From assembly GCA_038380795.1 (NCBI GenBank), contig CM076261.1:12406556-12470555 (forward strand): a stretch of DNA of 64,000 bases. The letters are read 5' to 3'. Under the pieces are notes generated by a model. It was given only the letters and a program-made list of their open reading frames with translations. It was not told where the DNA came from and did not search any database. Positions 52,132 to 64,000 of this stretch are shown one piece after another. The position numbers and the translations under genes are program-made. How positions within the stretch are numbered: the first letter of the stretch is position 1; every line of letters starts with the position of its first letter. The stretch comes from Pyrocephalus nanus. Lineage: Eukaryota; Chordata; Aves; Passeriformes; Tyrannidae.

Positions 52132-54877
52132 ACAGAAAAAGAAAAAGCTTACACTTGACTTAAAAAAGCAGCATTACTTTATGAATCCCAAGTTATTACA
52201 GTGAAGTTGCTTTAAGAAACCTTTAGAGACTGAAGAAAAAAAATAAAATGCCCTCCCCTCAGACAGCACTCTAGATTACTTGTGTGACCACAGCAAATGC
52301 CTGAATCTCACATCACTTCTGACACGCAGTATATGACTTGTACGCTTTTCTTCTCCCTGTGACTTGCTCAGTATAGCTGGGAAATGGATTTGGTGAAAAC
52401 AGCAGTACATTTCAAGTTTAATTTTCAATAGTTCAGTACCCATCTGATGGATATTAGAGTTCAGAAGTGACCGAGACACTGGCTTTACTCCTAACTCTAG
52501 CTACTAAGTGCTACAGTTTTAACAGATCCCAGTGTGATCTGTTTCTTCCACAGTATTTATCCTTACTCAGGTCCCATCTCAGAAAATTTCTCACCAAGTT
52601 AACTGGCTACTACTGATTATAAATACAAACAAAAAATTAACCACAAAAAAAAAAAAAAAAAAACCTCATAGTTGAAACAGCTCTTAGCAGTGCAGCAGAA
52701 CTCAGATATTTTTTCATTTTGACTACACTCCATAGAAGGAACAGCAGTGTTCCAGTGACCACTTGAAGTTTTTTTATTACAACAAAAGCTGCAGGTTTCC
52801 AGCCTGAGCCGAAATTAAATATATGTAATTGGTCTGTCTTGAAATCTTAAAGAGAAGACAAATCAAAAAAACGTATTACTGCCTTAATAGTCCTATATTT
52901 TGACTATTAGCAGTGAGTTATGCTGAAGTCAGAAAAAATTTATAGGTTTTTCAATAGGTGATTTTTTGTTTATTTTTTTTTCAAACTTTTTTAATAAACA
53001 ACCCAGGACCTCAATACCATGTTAAAAAAACTTGCTAAACACATTTTTAAGCATCTCATTCTTCATATATGTACTAAAACTATACCTCAAAGACTCTGCC
53101 AAAAAAATTAAACATCAACAGAAACAAAAAAACTTAAGTCACTATGTACAACTAGCTATAATGACTAAAATAAAAAAAAATTCATAGAAGGAAAATGGAG
53201 AAAACAAAAAATGGGGAAAAAAAAAAAAGGTATCTGACACATGCTACTCAGTATTCTATGAACTCATTTTTTTTCTCTCCACCCGAAAGGAAAAAGGTTG
53301 GATTCAAAACCAGACAAAATTTTTCTGAAAAAAACTTCCTAATCTCTTTACATGTTGTTTATACTGTTTGATAACAACATCTTTCAAGTCAGAGATCTAC
53401 TCTGCATTGCAACCTGAAGCCAACTGTTACCAAGCTACTTAAACAGAAGAAACAGGTTTCTGTCCTACAGGGAAAAAGAATACAATGTTTTCCCTGGTCA
53501 CGATTCTATAGCATCATCAGATTTACTCAAATACAAAATCTGTCTATTTAAGCTTACCCATGTTTTTTATTTGAAATTCCTTAATTTAGTGCTATAGCAT
53601 AGTAATTTCTTATGTGATCAAGCTGCCTTATAAGGAAGACATTATAATTTGTATTATAAAGTAATATAGCTTTGAACGAAAGAGGGGAAAAAAAAAAAAA
53701 ACAAAACAGCAAGGAATAGTTCAAGGAGGAGCAATGTAAGTTCTGTGGTATTCTCTGTGGCACTAATGCCACAGGCTCCTTTATAGCTTCCCTGTGGATA
53801 TTTTAACCCTGGACACAAATTAGTCCTTTTCAGAGTCACGGGGTTATATTAAAAGTGAATTTTATGATGAGAAAGGTAAGAAAAATGCATTATACTGATC
53901 AATCTATATAAATGTTAATATTATGCTCTACTAACTTCCTCCTTCAGAGTAAGTAACAGTCTCAAACAAAACCAACTACCTCAAAGATATATAACAATCT
54001 CAATTAAACACTGTAAAACAAATTTACACCATTCAAAAAGGTTGTCATTAGAGAGCTATACAAAATCGTCAGAGGGTCTTTATATTTACGTCTTCCTTTA
54101 TCAAGTTATGCTGTGGATTTAGGAAACTTAATACCTTTCACATTAAGTCCGTGCAAGCACTCATAGAAAACAACAGGCAATCATGTTCTAAAAGGTTTAT
54201 AACATAGCTATCCAATATTTTCAACTGCTAGAGCACTAGTAAACATTTAACTTAGAATTTAACTCCCACATCCTATATCAAGTAAGCATTCTTGACTGCC
54301 AATATTTATATTATTACATGGTAGAACAGTCCTCCAATTCATAAGAGTTTACATTTAATTTGAGAAAACAGAAAAGCTTCTTGGTTTGTGGGTTTTTTTC
54401 ATAATAATGTGCAACAGGCAGAAGATGTGACTTCTTGGAAAATTTGTAACTTGTCTTTAGCTATCAGGCTCTGAAAGACTTCACAGCTTTCTTCATCTTT
54501 CTTAGTTTTCAGCCTTAATTTTATATGAATGAGTGCTTAGCTGGGCTATTACTAGTAGCAGTTCATCACATACAGTAAGGCCAAGTAACATTATCTCACT
54601 GTTCTGGAAATGAACAATTCATACCTCTTCCAAAAATGGTACAGAACTGTACCTGCAAATTTCTTCAGTTTAAGTTGTTCTTTGTTAATCTAATAAGGAC
54701 AATTAAGAAAACATCCATTTTTTTTTCTGTCAATTTCTGAGAAATTTTGAATACATGCAAGTCAAAACTACCATAATGCAGACAAAACGGTCCTCTGTCA
54801 TGAAGATCATCAATTAACGAAAACCTTCAATAAATAAATCTATTTGGAAATTCTAGAGAATTCTTCTGCTAAACAAG
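52126..54877 (-). other. TMX3: Probable TMX3 3' UTR
   Basis: AT-rich sequence without convincing coding potential running from the TAA to the AATAAA at 52,131-52,126. It includes several other AATAAA-like sites (for example near 52,768 and 53,570), so shorter forms are possible. A runs sit at about 52,646-52,664 and 53,689-53,701. Confidence 0.45.
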
Positions 54878-57800
54878 TTAGTCTTTTTTCTTTTCCATTA
54901 TGTCTTTCTGTTTAAGCTCTCCATCTGAAAGTTCTGTGTATTTTCCATTCTTTTCCTCCTCTTGTTCTTCCTCACTGCCTTCGTCTGTGAGCTCCCGATC
55001 GCCACTTTCCTTTTTAGCTCCCTCATGCTCAAATACCTCTCCATCTGTATCAGCTGTGCAGATTCCATAACACATAATGCTGATGACCCCCAGGGGCAAC
55101 CCAAAGAGAAAGCATCCCAGCAGTGGTGAACTCTTGAACACAGACTGTTGAAATAGAAATTTGAAGTAGAAAACACTTTCAGTGAACAAAGTTACTGCAT
55201 TACTTCTCTTATCACTCTGTGTATTTATTCAAAAACATGCAAAATGAGATTCAGTGGTTTTCAGGGAGATGCATAGGTGGTTTTGGGTTTTCTGCTTGCT
55301 TGGTTTGGGGTTCGTTTTTTGTACTGATGTTGCTTTGGGTTTTTTTCAGATTTTGTTTTGCTTTCTTCTGCAAAAATGACAAGGAGTCCTCAATTGCAAC
55401 AATATCTACTATAAGTTTATAAAAAAATACTTAGAAATTCAAATATTACAATACTGCTGGGATAATTAACGTTAACATGCCAACAGCATATCCTATTCAT
55501 TGTTTGAAGCTTCAGAAACAATAGTTCTAATGGTGTTACAGAAACACTTTGAAGGAACCAGATTCAGCTACTATTTGTGCCTCATTCTCAAAAATTCAAG
55601 TAATAAGGGATCTGCAGAAATATTCTGTTACTAGACAGCTTCCTTTTGAAGAGTAGCTTAATGGCATGGGAAGAAGTACTTATGGTTGCAGAAATGTATG
55701 GGTAAAAGTTGCACTTTCACAGAAGTAGAAGCCACTGATATAGAAAAATGTAAGTTTCAATTTAAATTCACAGCACAGGTTTATTTGCTTGTGTAAGACA
55801 AGTGAAGAAATGTATTTGTGTACATCCTCAGTTAACAGAACTTCATTAGCCATGATTATTAGCTAATAAGAAAGATGATACAAACAGCTGCTTTAAACCT
55901 ACACAGAGTTGTATTTAATCCCTTTATGCTGTAACTAATTAAACCAATAACATTTTTCAGAACATGGAAGTGCTACCAGTTTCAGGAAAGGATGTAGAAA
56001 GATCAAGGAAAAGATTTTGAATTTTCCCTGTTCTATCCCTTAAAATACTTGTCAGACATACAGAGAGAGAGTGAAAAACTAAGAAACCAACTTATGTTGA
56101 ATAATTATAAAATATAGTATTAAAATACTTAATCAAGCAGTTAATTTGGCTTAAATCCAATTTATATATACCCATAATATATACACAATATATATAATAT
56201 AAATCAACTTATATAAAAATATTTTTTAACCCTCTGAAAATATCCTGATTGATAAGGGTACCATCAAATTTAATGAAAAATAAAACTTACCATTATAGTA
56301 GACTTGGCATCATAGATTATTCTCTTCACTCGTTGCAGAAGTCCATCACCACCCTGTGCCTGAAATTTCAAATGCAACCAAGTCAAAACTGCTGACACTT
56401 TTCAGTTATGATTCCAAAAGTTCATTCTTCAGACCTTGCAATGTTAAGTCCCTTTAGAAGGAAACGAAAAGTAATTATTCTTACATCTCGTGATGCCCAG
56501 ACACTCCAACTTGTCAATCTTAGATAACTGTTATTCAATAGTCCCATGAAAAAGTCTCTCACAATCGTTTTAAACAATCAGTGTCAACTTGAACAGTGGC
56601 CTGACACTCACTCTCTTATCATAGAGAAACACTAATAAAAATTAGCAACTGTCCTGATGTAACATCAGTAAACTGCAGAGATCTTCTGAACTTTCCTGCA
56701 GCTGCTGGATATCCATTTAAGGATTTTTGACAGTGCAGTTAGAAAAAGCTAAGGACTAAGCAAAAAGAAGATGCGAAGGTGCAATAAATAAAACTTGTGT
56801 CAAGCAATTACAGACTATACCTACAAAGCCATCTAATTCAGCAAGTGTTCAAAATAACTACATGAATCTGAGGGCAATCTGTCTGTTGAACAGGACTAGT
56901 TTTCACCTGTTGAGTTGCCAGAGGAACAAAGCCCATTTTGGAAGTCAACTCATCAGCACCTGATCTGACCAAAACCCCTCAAAATAGCAAAAAAGTCCAC
57001 AAAGATCAAACAGGCCCACAAAAGGTTACCTATAGGGGGCCTTACAGAAAATAACAAGAAAGTCAAGGTGAATAATCCAACACTTCCCAAGGATTATTGG
57101 CTCTTCACCAGCATACTTTGAAGACTTGTCATTTCTCAACAGCCATACAATTTCTTGGGCAAAGAGCATGGCCAACGTAGTGCTATTTTATGTCTGTAGA
57201 CACCTTAGACAGCCTAAATGAAGGCACATCCTATATTTTTGTCTTGTATAGAGATGTGAATTTAGACCAACCTTTAATCATTCTAGCTGGAATACTGCAA
57301 ACAAAAGATAGAAAGACCTAAGTGACACTATGGCAGCAAACCAATCACAAATTAATTTCCTCAAAGTTAAAAACCAGACAGAAATGAATTTCATTTGTTG
57401 TTTCAACCAAAAGGACATACTTAAATAGAGTCTGGCATGTTAATAACATAATTAAATGCATTTTAAAAAGCACTAAAAAAACTGAGAACTGAAGAACAAA
57501 GAACTACCAAGTAAGTTATAGTAATACCCCTCACCCTGCAACTGGAAGCATGGCCACTGAAGTCATGAACAACAAGTAAATCCACCTACATTATGTTGCT
57601 ACATCAATTCATCAGATTCAATAAACCAAAGTGCCCCATATGACTGAAATGATCTTCAGCATTACTTGCCATTTCCACCCAATGACCTAAAACTGCTGAT
57701 GTAATGGAAAGCAGGATTCAGCTAACACAGTAAGCATTCTGCAGCAAGTTGGGGCTTAAATCAACACAGGCTTCTCCTCGGAGGCAGACAAATTACTTGT

Positions 57801-60800
57801 TAGCATTGCTCCCCTTCGTGGCAAAGCCTTCCACCCCCACAAGCACAAATGAAAGCTCTGATCCATGTTTTTCTCTCATCCGCACAACATAGCCTTCTGT
57901 CTAACAAAATACACCAAGGGAATAAATACTAGGAAATTATCCAAGCCATCAATTCCAGATGGACTTATTAACTTTGTTGTTTTAACAAAAGACGGCTTGA
58001 TTTTAGTTTTAGAGCAGACATGGGTAAGTTTGTGTCCATTTCTAACGTACAAAGTGAGTATAACACTGTTTTTTGAATCAAAACTTAACATTCATCCACC
58101 TATTTGATTTATTGATTTACCATCCAAAAGAAAGAGTACGGTTGAATTATGCACTATAATAAATATTTTAAACAAATGCATTTAATGCAAACCAGGAGAT
58201 TAATAAAGAGATCTCCATTTACCAGTGCACCAGTACAAGGAATATCAAAAGAAGCCAACCAACATTATGCTATAAACAAAATAAACCTTGTTTTCTACAG
58301 GAGGTTTTGCAGTCAGAACAGTAAGCAACAGCACAACTCCAGAATTCACAGTCACATATTCACTGCCAGCACACAAGACAATAAGACAGATAGGATAGGA
58401 AGATAAAACAGATGACACAACAATCAGAGAAATCAAATGTTTTTCCTACTTTAGCATCTAAGGAAATAAACACCAAACAACATGTTCCAAGTCACAGTGA
58501 AGACTTACTTCTGCTGTACCATCCAAGATATTGTTAATAAACTGAACCATGTCTTCTGTGTTCTCAATGTGCCTATCTGGTAGAAAATACTGCTGATTGG
58601 AAGTATTCAATACAACAATAGTAGGGATTGTCAAGTCACTGGAAACATAAAACAGACAGTTTATACATTTAAAGAACTACCATGCAAAAAACTGGAATTC
58701 AAGTAATCACTACATCACTTAAAAGGATATCCATTAATCTTCACTGTCTTGTGTGTTCTTTATAGCAGTTCCTTAAAGGCAAGAGGGAATAGAGAAGAGA
58801 ATCACCTGAATGGTTATGTTTCTCATTAGTATTTTTTTCCTTCACATCTGTGTCATTGACACTATCGAAGCTTTGTGTAATTTATGTACCCATAGTGACT
58901 GCAAATCAGGTACCTTACAACTTTCCAATTAGTGAGAGATCACAGACAGTAGCCTTGTATACAAAATGTATTAAGTGTTTTAGTGCACAAAGGCAGAATA
59001 TAATTCAAAACTTTAATCCCATACAACCACGGTCTAACTGACCAGCTCCACTGATCAACCTCTGCCTGTCAAGTCAAAAGAATAAGACACACCAACTGAA
59101 GTTTTTCAGCATCTCTTTTAGATATGGCAGATGAGCTACAGAGTTTTAAAGAAATTAATACTCAGCAGTTAACCATGTGCATAAGCACTACCTAGTATCA
59201 CAGAACTGGAAAGAAGAAAAAAGAAAAAAGTTAGAAACTAACTCTGGACACAGACCAGTTTAATCTTCTATTCAGTGTTTAAGAAGTTTTAGCACTGCAC
59301 AAGTATAGTGTACAACAAGAAAAATTTAAAATACATTAGTTAAGGTTAAAAATCTCCTATAGTCTTTGTCAATTTTCTACAATTCTGTCAATAATTAATT
59401 CAAATACTAGGTGGCTTTCCTTCATAGCAGAAGTAATGCAAACCTTGTTTTTCTACATTTTCACTCTTCCTTAATAGCGTCCCATCCATGTAATATTGAT
59501 GATGATTTCAGCTTTAACCATGACTATCAGTCCACAAAAAATTATTTCATTAAAATATTGTTTAGCATTTAGCATTCAAGATTGTTATTCTTCTTTGAAG
59601 TCATTGAACTTATCCTAAATTTTCTCTAATATTTTAGGTGGGTTCTTTGTTTGTTTGTTTGTTTTTGTAATTTAAATTAAAATGCAAACCTAAAAGTGAA
59701 ACCATTTAATACTCATACATGAAAACTTTCTAAACTTCTAGAAAGCTGAATACTTCAAGACCACATTCCCAGTACTCAAGTTGAAAGCATGGAGGCACTT
59801 CAGAAAATGTATGGGCAACTACAGAAACAACAAAATAATGTCATTATTTAAATAGAACTTTAAAAGATCAACCAAACAAAATTTTTTCCACAGAAACAAC
59901 TTTCAGCATAAGATTCTCTCGGTATAATTTTCCCTTGACATTTTTATTCTGTATTTATTAGAAAAACCCAAGAAATTTAAGTTGAGGGCACTCAAACCAA
60001 GTCAACTGTTTTTTGCAAATTAGGAACTTCTGCCAAAATACATCGTCTCACCTAAAACAGAACAAGTTTCATTACCGGGATGCAGAAAGATTCCTCAAAA
60101 AAACCCAACCTCAAAACAAAACAAATGAACAAACAAAAAACTACCTAGTGTTTCTATTGCATTTAACAGTCTGGTAACTGATGTTCTCAGAACAGCTGAA
60201 AGACGACCTCCATACACAGATTCTATACGCTATACAGAGGTTCATAAAAGCATATTTAATGCATCTCTTCCAGGAACTGAAGAATTAATACTCTACATAC
60301 ACCTCTAGTTGACGTTCTCAATGACACTATACACTCCAGCTTGCACAAAGCTGTATCTTTGCTTTCAGTAACGTAAGGAATATTTTTTTTCTTCTTTTGT
60401 GTGTGGTTTTTAACCATACCTTTTCTAACCCAACAAAAGCATGTTCATACAGTGCTGAAGAGACAGAAAAATGATAAATATGTTTCTGTCAGAGTCTACT
60501 AATTCTATCCCTACAAATCATACAATATTTTGTCCTTTTTAAAGAAACAGAATTTGTTCCTATGTCCATCTGGCACAGTAAAAAAACTGTTCTGTGATAC
60601 ATTTCTCACTATTCAGGAGGCTTTTTCTATTTCCACTTGCTGCCATCTGGTGACAAACCAGAGCATTTGCAATATGCTTTTACTTGAATTATTCACGTAT
60701 TCACAGGAAGAGCAGCTACTTGTGACACTGAACATAACTTGCTGCGTTCTTTTGCTGCTTCCACTTACACTTGAAATGTTTACACTCTGTTTAGAAAACA

Positions 60801-63800
60801 ATTAAAAGCCAGTGAATACTTGAGCAACAACTTGCCATATACTACAGATTATAAAGTCAGGCCTTTTGCAGATTCAGTTAAACAATCCAGCTGAACAGAC
60901 CTGGCCACTGAATCACTACCACTCTATGCGGCAGTTCTGTCTTCGTTCCCTTCAATTGCTTCCTCCTAGAGATCTCATCTCCCTCCCCCTGCTTCTCTGC
61001 ACATCAGTTCTGGTACTCAGCAGAGTAGAAGGAAAGAGGTTTAAGGGTTTTGTTGAATCAGTAAAATAACTTCCCTACGTGGCTAGACAGAAACCATTTT
61101 TCTGCCAGATAAACAAGCCGAAACAGCTCAGCAGACAGTCAGACGTAAAAGCCTGCACAAGAGAAGCAATTAACCAACTGAGAAAGGTCTCACTTTTGGC
61201 AACTATAAAGCTCAATCACATTACTTGACTTCAACTGAGAGACAGCTGTTTTTAAAGTAATTATATTCAGGTCTTAATCTACAGACATCCTACAGAAATA
61301 CAGGTCTTGTGCTGCCTGGGTCCCCAGCTCCTAGAACCTTTAGGGTCACAAACACATGCTTTATTAATGCTTTGATACCCCAGAAAGTGGTTTGGAAAAC
61401 TTACAGAGCTGGCATACAGACCTCCGATTTTCACCTCTTTCACTCCAAAGGCCACGGGAGAACAAATAGTCAATGGTAAATGTCAAGAAACTTAATTCTC
61501 TAATTATGCATTTATTTAGAAAAGGATCATAACAAGGGCAACTGTCAAACATCTTGTTAAAGCACTTATATATTTCAAAATCTGCCATGTACATATCAAG
61601 AGCAGACAGCATCTTACAGGCATTTTATGCTTCTTCTCTACAGAAGCATACTTCTATGCATGTCTTAAAAATGCATCAAGAATGAAAATCCCACAACTCT
61701 AACAGTCTGCTTAACAAAGCAGACCTAAAAGATAAGTTTGTCTATCAGTCTTATCAGTAAGTCAAGCTTCTAATATTAAATTATGCAGCTTAATTAATTT
61801 AACAAACAACCATTACTATGTTTCATGCTGAATTCTGAGGACAGGGATTTTTTTTTTTGAGCCATAAAAGCCAGGAATTCTTCATATGATTGTTTTTAAT
61901 TAAATATATTTGGTAACAAATACAAGAGAAGAAAGAAAACTCAAGTAAGAATTTACTTACTCCATTAGTAAACTGTTAATGTAATCATTTCCATCCATAT
62001 GGCCAAACTGGAAATCCCTGTAACAAAAATGGTGAAAAAAGCAATGATGAAAAAGAAAACAGAATAGTGGATTTCAGCATTTCAAAACATTACCTTTAAA
62101 TATTTTTCCTATAACTAAAGACACTCTGCAACGTAATTCAAAAAAGTGATGATCTACAAGACAGTTCATTTAAGATATCAGTGTACAATGTGTGCCTACC
62201 TGTGAAAGTGATCCCGATAATCTCTAGCAACTTCCTGAATAATGGACTTTAGTCTGGAGGCAAAAAAAAAATGACACTAATAATCCAAGATATACTCTTT
62301 CAAAATACAAATGATAAACACTGAGATTTCCCTAGAAAACAGCAAATTTGACCTCGTCAGCAATAAGGATTAAAAAAAAAACACCTAAAGGTTTAAAATC
62401 TCATACACAGTACTTGAACTGCATTTTCTTAGTTTAATTACATATGCAACCAGAAATGGACAGGGGAAGGTCTCGTTCCTCAGTCTCAAACTCCAACCCC
62501 TTTTAAAATGTTCCACAGACAACTAATACGTAAGCATCAGTACATTCATTTTTAATGCGAGTGAGCTGAGTACAGTAATTTGTTTAAACTTACTAAGTTC
62601 ATCTCAAAGTCATCTAAACTCAAGTACTCTCATCTAAAGGTGACACAATAGCTTTTAAAAGCTGTGAGATCACCGTTGGCTCCTGTGATCTCATTAACAA
62701 AGGGCAGAAGAGTGAGTCAGGAACTCCTACCATCCCATTGAACTCACACGTGCTTCACCTGAGCCATAAATTAAGTAAATTCAGGACACTAAGTCAGAAA
62801 TTAGAGAATACTTGCAAGTTAAACCCACTCATTCAACCTAGTATTTCTTAATAATTAAGAAACTTCCAAAGTTCCCTTTGCTATACCAGCACATTTCTCC
62901 CATAGCGTCACCAATACTCAGTTCAGTACCTGGTATGTTCCACTGATGAGTTTTTATCATCAATGACTGCAATAGCCACAAGTTTTCCTAAAATAAGGAA
63001 TAAAATTCTTGAAACCATTTAAAAAGAAACACATTCTCAGACGGAAAATATGTTAACTTACAAGAGCAGATACTCTCCAGTGACAGGAATTAGTTTTTAA
63101 GTATAAACCAATCTCAAAGCCTCTTCAAGCTGACCAAAATGTGGTTTTCTAAAAGCTACTGAAAATAAATGAAGATGTGGCTTACTGCCACACCACTAGC
63201 ATTCTATGAAAAGCCTATCCTTAGGAAGAAGTTAAAAGGGAGAAAATACAGATAAAAAATTAGTTACCTACTCAGGCTGCATATTTGCATATACCTAAAT
63301 ATGAGGCTATGGAGTCCTTTATCACATAACAGCAGTTACAAGCTGATTCTAAGTCACTGAATCACTACAGTGTGGATTTAGTAATGATTACTTTTCACAC
63401 TATTAAAAATTTGGAGTATTATAGAAAAAAAAATTTGGAAAATACTGTCAGAGCTCAGAATTCATTACATCATAAAAACAATTTAGTTCACAGATCAAGC
63501 ACTTCCTATTAGAAAAGCAGATCTGCTAACAGTGCAGTCATCAGCCAGATTAACTAAAGCCTACAGAGTGCAGATATGTTAATTCACTTCAGATGCCATG
63601 ATTCATTCATAACCCTCCTCACCAGCACAACCTATTGCTCTGTTCCTACCTATCATCATGCAACAGGGAGCATTCTCCTCAAAAATAGGAAGTTGCTTTT
63701 GTACAACTAATACTGAAGAGTTTTAAGGGCAAGAACTATGATTCATTCCCAGGCTTTCTTGTGAAATAGCAACAGCTTCTCCCTGTCCCACTTCTTCCAT

Positions 63801-64000
63801 ACCTCAATTCTCACTTTTCCCCATTTCTTTCCATACCCTAAGGCACTACCTAGTGAATACACTAGGAGTCAACTACCTTTTAGACTGAAAAAGACAATGT
63901 AAATAAATTCCAGGTACATCCATTTCTCCATTGTATTAATAAAGTCAACCTTTTTCTTTTTTTGTAATTTGAGAAACTATTAGACAAAAATGTAACAGGA
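52126..64000 (-). CDS. TMX3: TMX3, thioredoxin-related transmembrane protein 3: 3' half (six coding exons and 3' UTR)
   Basis: TMX3 is a type I ER membrane protein disulfide isomerase with a luminal catalytic thioredoxin domain, further thioredoxin-like domains, one transmembrane helix and a short acidic cytosolic tail. Present here are coding exons 62987-62930, 62253-62200, 62017-61961, 58638-58509, 56359-56291 and 55144-54878, all minus strand and all joining in frame with GT-AG borders. They encode about 210 residues, roughly the C-terminal half of a protein usually near 450 aa. Identification rests on long near-identical stretches such as DFQFGHMDGNDYIN, LNTSNQQYFL, DMVQFINNILDG, FKSSPLLGCFLFGLPLGVIS and the terminus EKKKD. 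The CxxC-bearing thioredoxin domain lies past the right edge, so catalysis cannot be judged. Intact as far as seen. Confidence 0.95.
54878..55144 (-). CDS. TMX3: TMX3 last coding exon: transmembrane helix, acidic tail, ER-retrieval signal
   Basis: 88 codons plus TAA. SVFKSSP is followed by one hydrophobic helix (LLGCFLFGLPLGVISIMCYG), then CTADTDG and an acidic tail with a Glu run (EGSEEEQEEE). The last four residues are KKKD, a KKxx-type ER retrieval signal as in other TMX3 proteins. The helix and KKKD are conserved; the acidic linker differs from the mammalian one I recall. Confidence 0.95.
   Translation of the reverse strand, partial: SVFKSSPLLGCFLFGLPLGVISIMCYGICTADTDGEVFEHEGAKKESGDRELTDEGSEEEQEEEKNGKYTELSDGELKQKDIMEKKKD
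56291..56359 (-). CDS. TMX3: TMX3 coding exon (luminal, just before the membrane)
   Basis: 69 nt, phase 0 at both ends, 23 codons: AQGGDGLLQRVKRIIYDAKS and then TIM. It matches the juxtamembrane segment of vertebrate TMX3. Confidence 0.93.
58509..58638 (-). CDS. TMX3: TMX3 coding exon (thioredoxin-like domain)
   Basis: 130 nt. LTIPTIVVLNTSNQQYFLPD is a thioredoxin-fold strand with the cis-Pro type I-P-T motif. It is followed by DMVQFINNILDGTAE. The first base completes an Asp codon begun in the upstream exon. Confidence 0.94.
61961..62017 (-). CDS. TMX3: TMX3 coding exon
   Basis: 57 nt encoding DFQFGHMDGNDYINSLLM, with split codons at both ends that resolve to Arg upstream and Asp downstream. 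Nearly identical to vertebrate TMX3. Confidence 0.94.
62200..62253 (-). CDS. TMX3: TMX3 coding exon
   Basis: 54 nt encoding LKSIIQEVARDYRDHFH between two split Arg codons. The acceptor is CCTCCAG and the donor GTAGGC. Confidence 0.93.
62930..62987 (-). CDS. TMX3: TMX3 coding exon (most upstream one in the window)
   Basis: 58 nt encoding KLVAIAVIDDKNSSVEHT, starting with two bases of a split codon. Splicing to the next exon gives EHTR-LKSI as in other TMX3 proteins. No further exon was recognised between here and the window end. Confidence 0.92.
62988..64000 (-). other. TMX3: TMX3 intron, continuing past the window
   Basis: AT-rich sequence in which I could not find the preceding TMX3 exon. 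No repeat was recognised. Confidence 0.55.

Larger units (their letters stand above)
55145..62929 (-). other. TMX3: TMX3 introns
   Basis: Introns 55145-56290, 56360-58508, 58639-61960, 62018-62199 and 62254-62929. They contain a G/T-rich block (about 55,275-55,350), an AT-dinucleotide-rich stretch (about 56,161-56,225), a TTTG run (about 59,645-59,668) and an A/C tract (about 60,098-60,145). No clear CR1 copy was recognised. Nothing else stands out. Confidence 0.6.

Noticed and set aside
59190..59230. Possible CR1 end (TATCACAGAACTGGAAAG)
   Set aside because: Only about 18 bases resemble the CR1 terminus; too short and degraded to call.
1..64000. CRISPR arrays, tRNA or rRNA genes, bacterial operons
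   Set aside because: No regularly spaced direct repeats, no cloverleaf candidates and no prokaryotic gene density; the DNA is plainly vertebrate.

Overview
The window is vertebrate, almost certainly avian, nuclear DNA. Coding exons are small and separated by AT-rich introns with GT-AG boundaries. The interspersed repeats I recognise are CR1 LINE 3' ends and one old retroviral-LTR-like repeat of a type I know from birds. Nothing bacterial, viral or organellar is present. I cannot name the species.

Layout. (1) 1-19.3 kb is mostly AT-rich non-coding DNA. It holds an LTR-like repeat (about 1.74-2.30 kb), a weak isolated exon-like ORF near 12.5-12.7 kb, an eroded CR1 end near 13.5 kb and simple repeats. 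(2) 19,374-32,801, minus strand, is a complete 13-exon transglutaminase-family gene. Exon sizes and phases follow the vertebrate transglutaminase plan (119, 129, 178 and 104 nt for exons 4, 5, 6 and 8), and all junctions join in frame to give 1209 codons plus a stop. A candidate TATA box lies about 125 bp upstream of the ATG. (3) 33-52.1 kb is intergenic: AT-rich, with A/C-only tracts and a 33-nt T run. (4) 52.1-64.0 kb, minus strand, is the 3' half of TMX3, an ER membrane protein disulfide isomerase: six coding exons plus a long probable 3' UTR. The upstream exons are beyond the right edge.

The main point of interest is the transglutaminase-like gene. It keeps the Cys-His-Asp triad (C276, H333, D356 in my reconstruction). 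The usual Tyr-Gly-Gln-Cys-Trp active-site context reads Tyr-Gly-Tyr-Cys-Gly, the equivalent of TGM2 Trp241 is missing, and a canonical calcium-binding loop is eroded. The core is unusually rich in cysteine. The last exon normally encodes only the end of the second beta-barrel; here it continues for about 511 more codons as a GC-rich Ser/Pro/Ala/Thr/Cys tail built partly from 8- and 16-residue repeats. It looks like a transglutaminase fold converted into, or fused with, a structural low-complexity protein. Tissue and function cannot be read from the sequence.

TMX3 and the transglutaminase gene lie in the same orientation about 19-20 kb apart. I see no sign that they act together.
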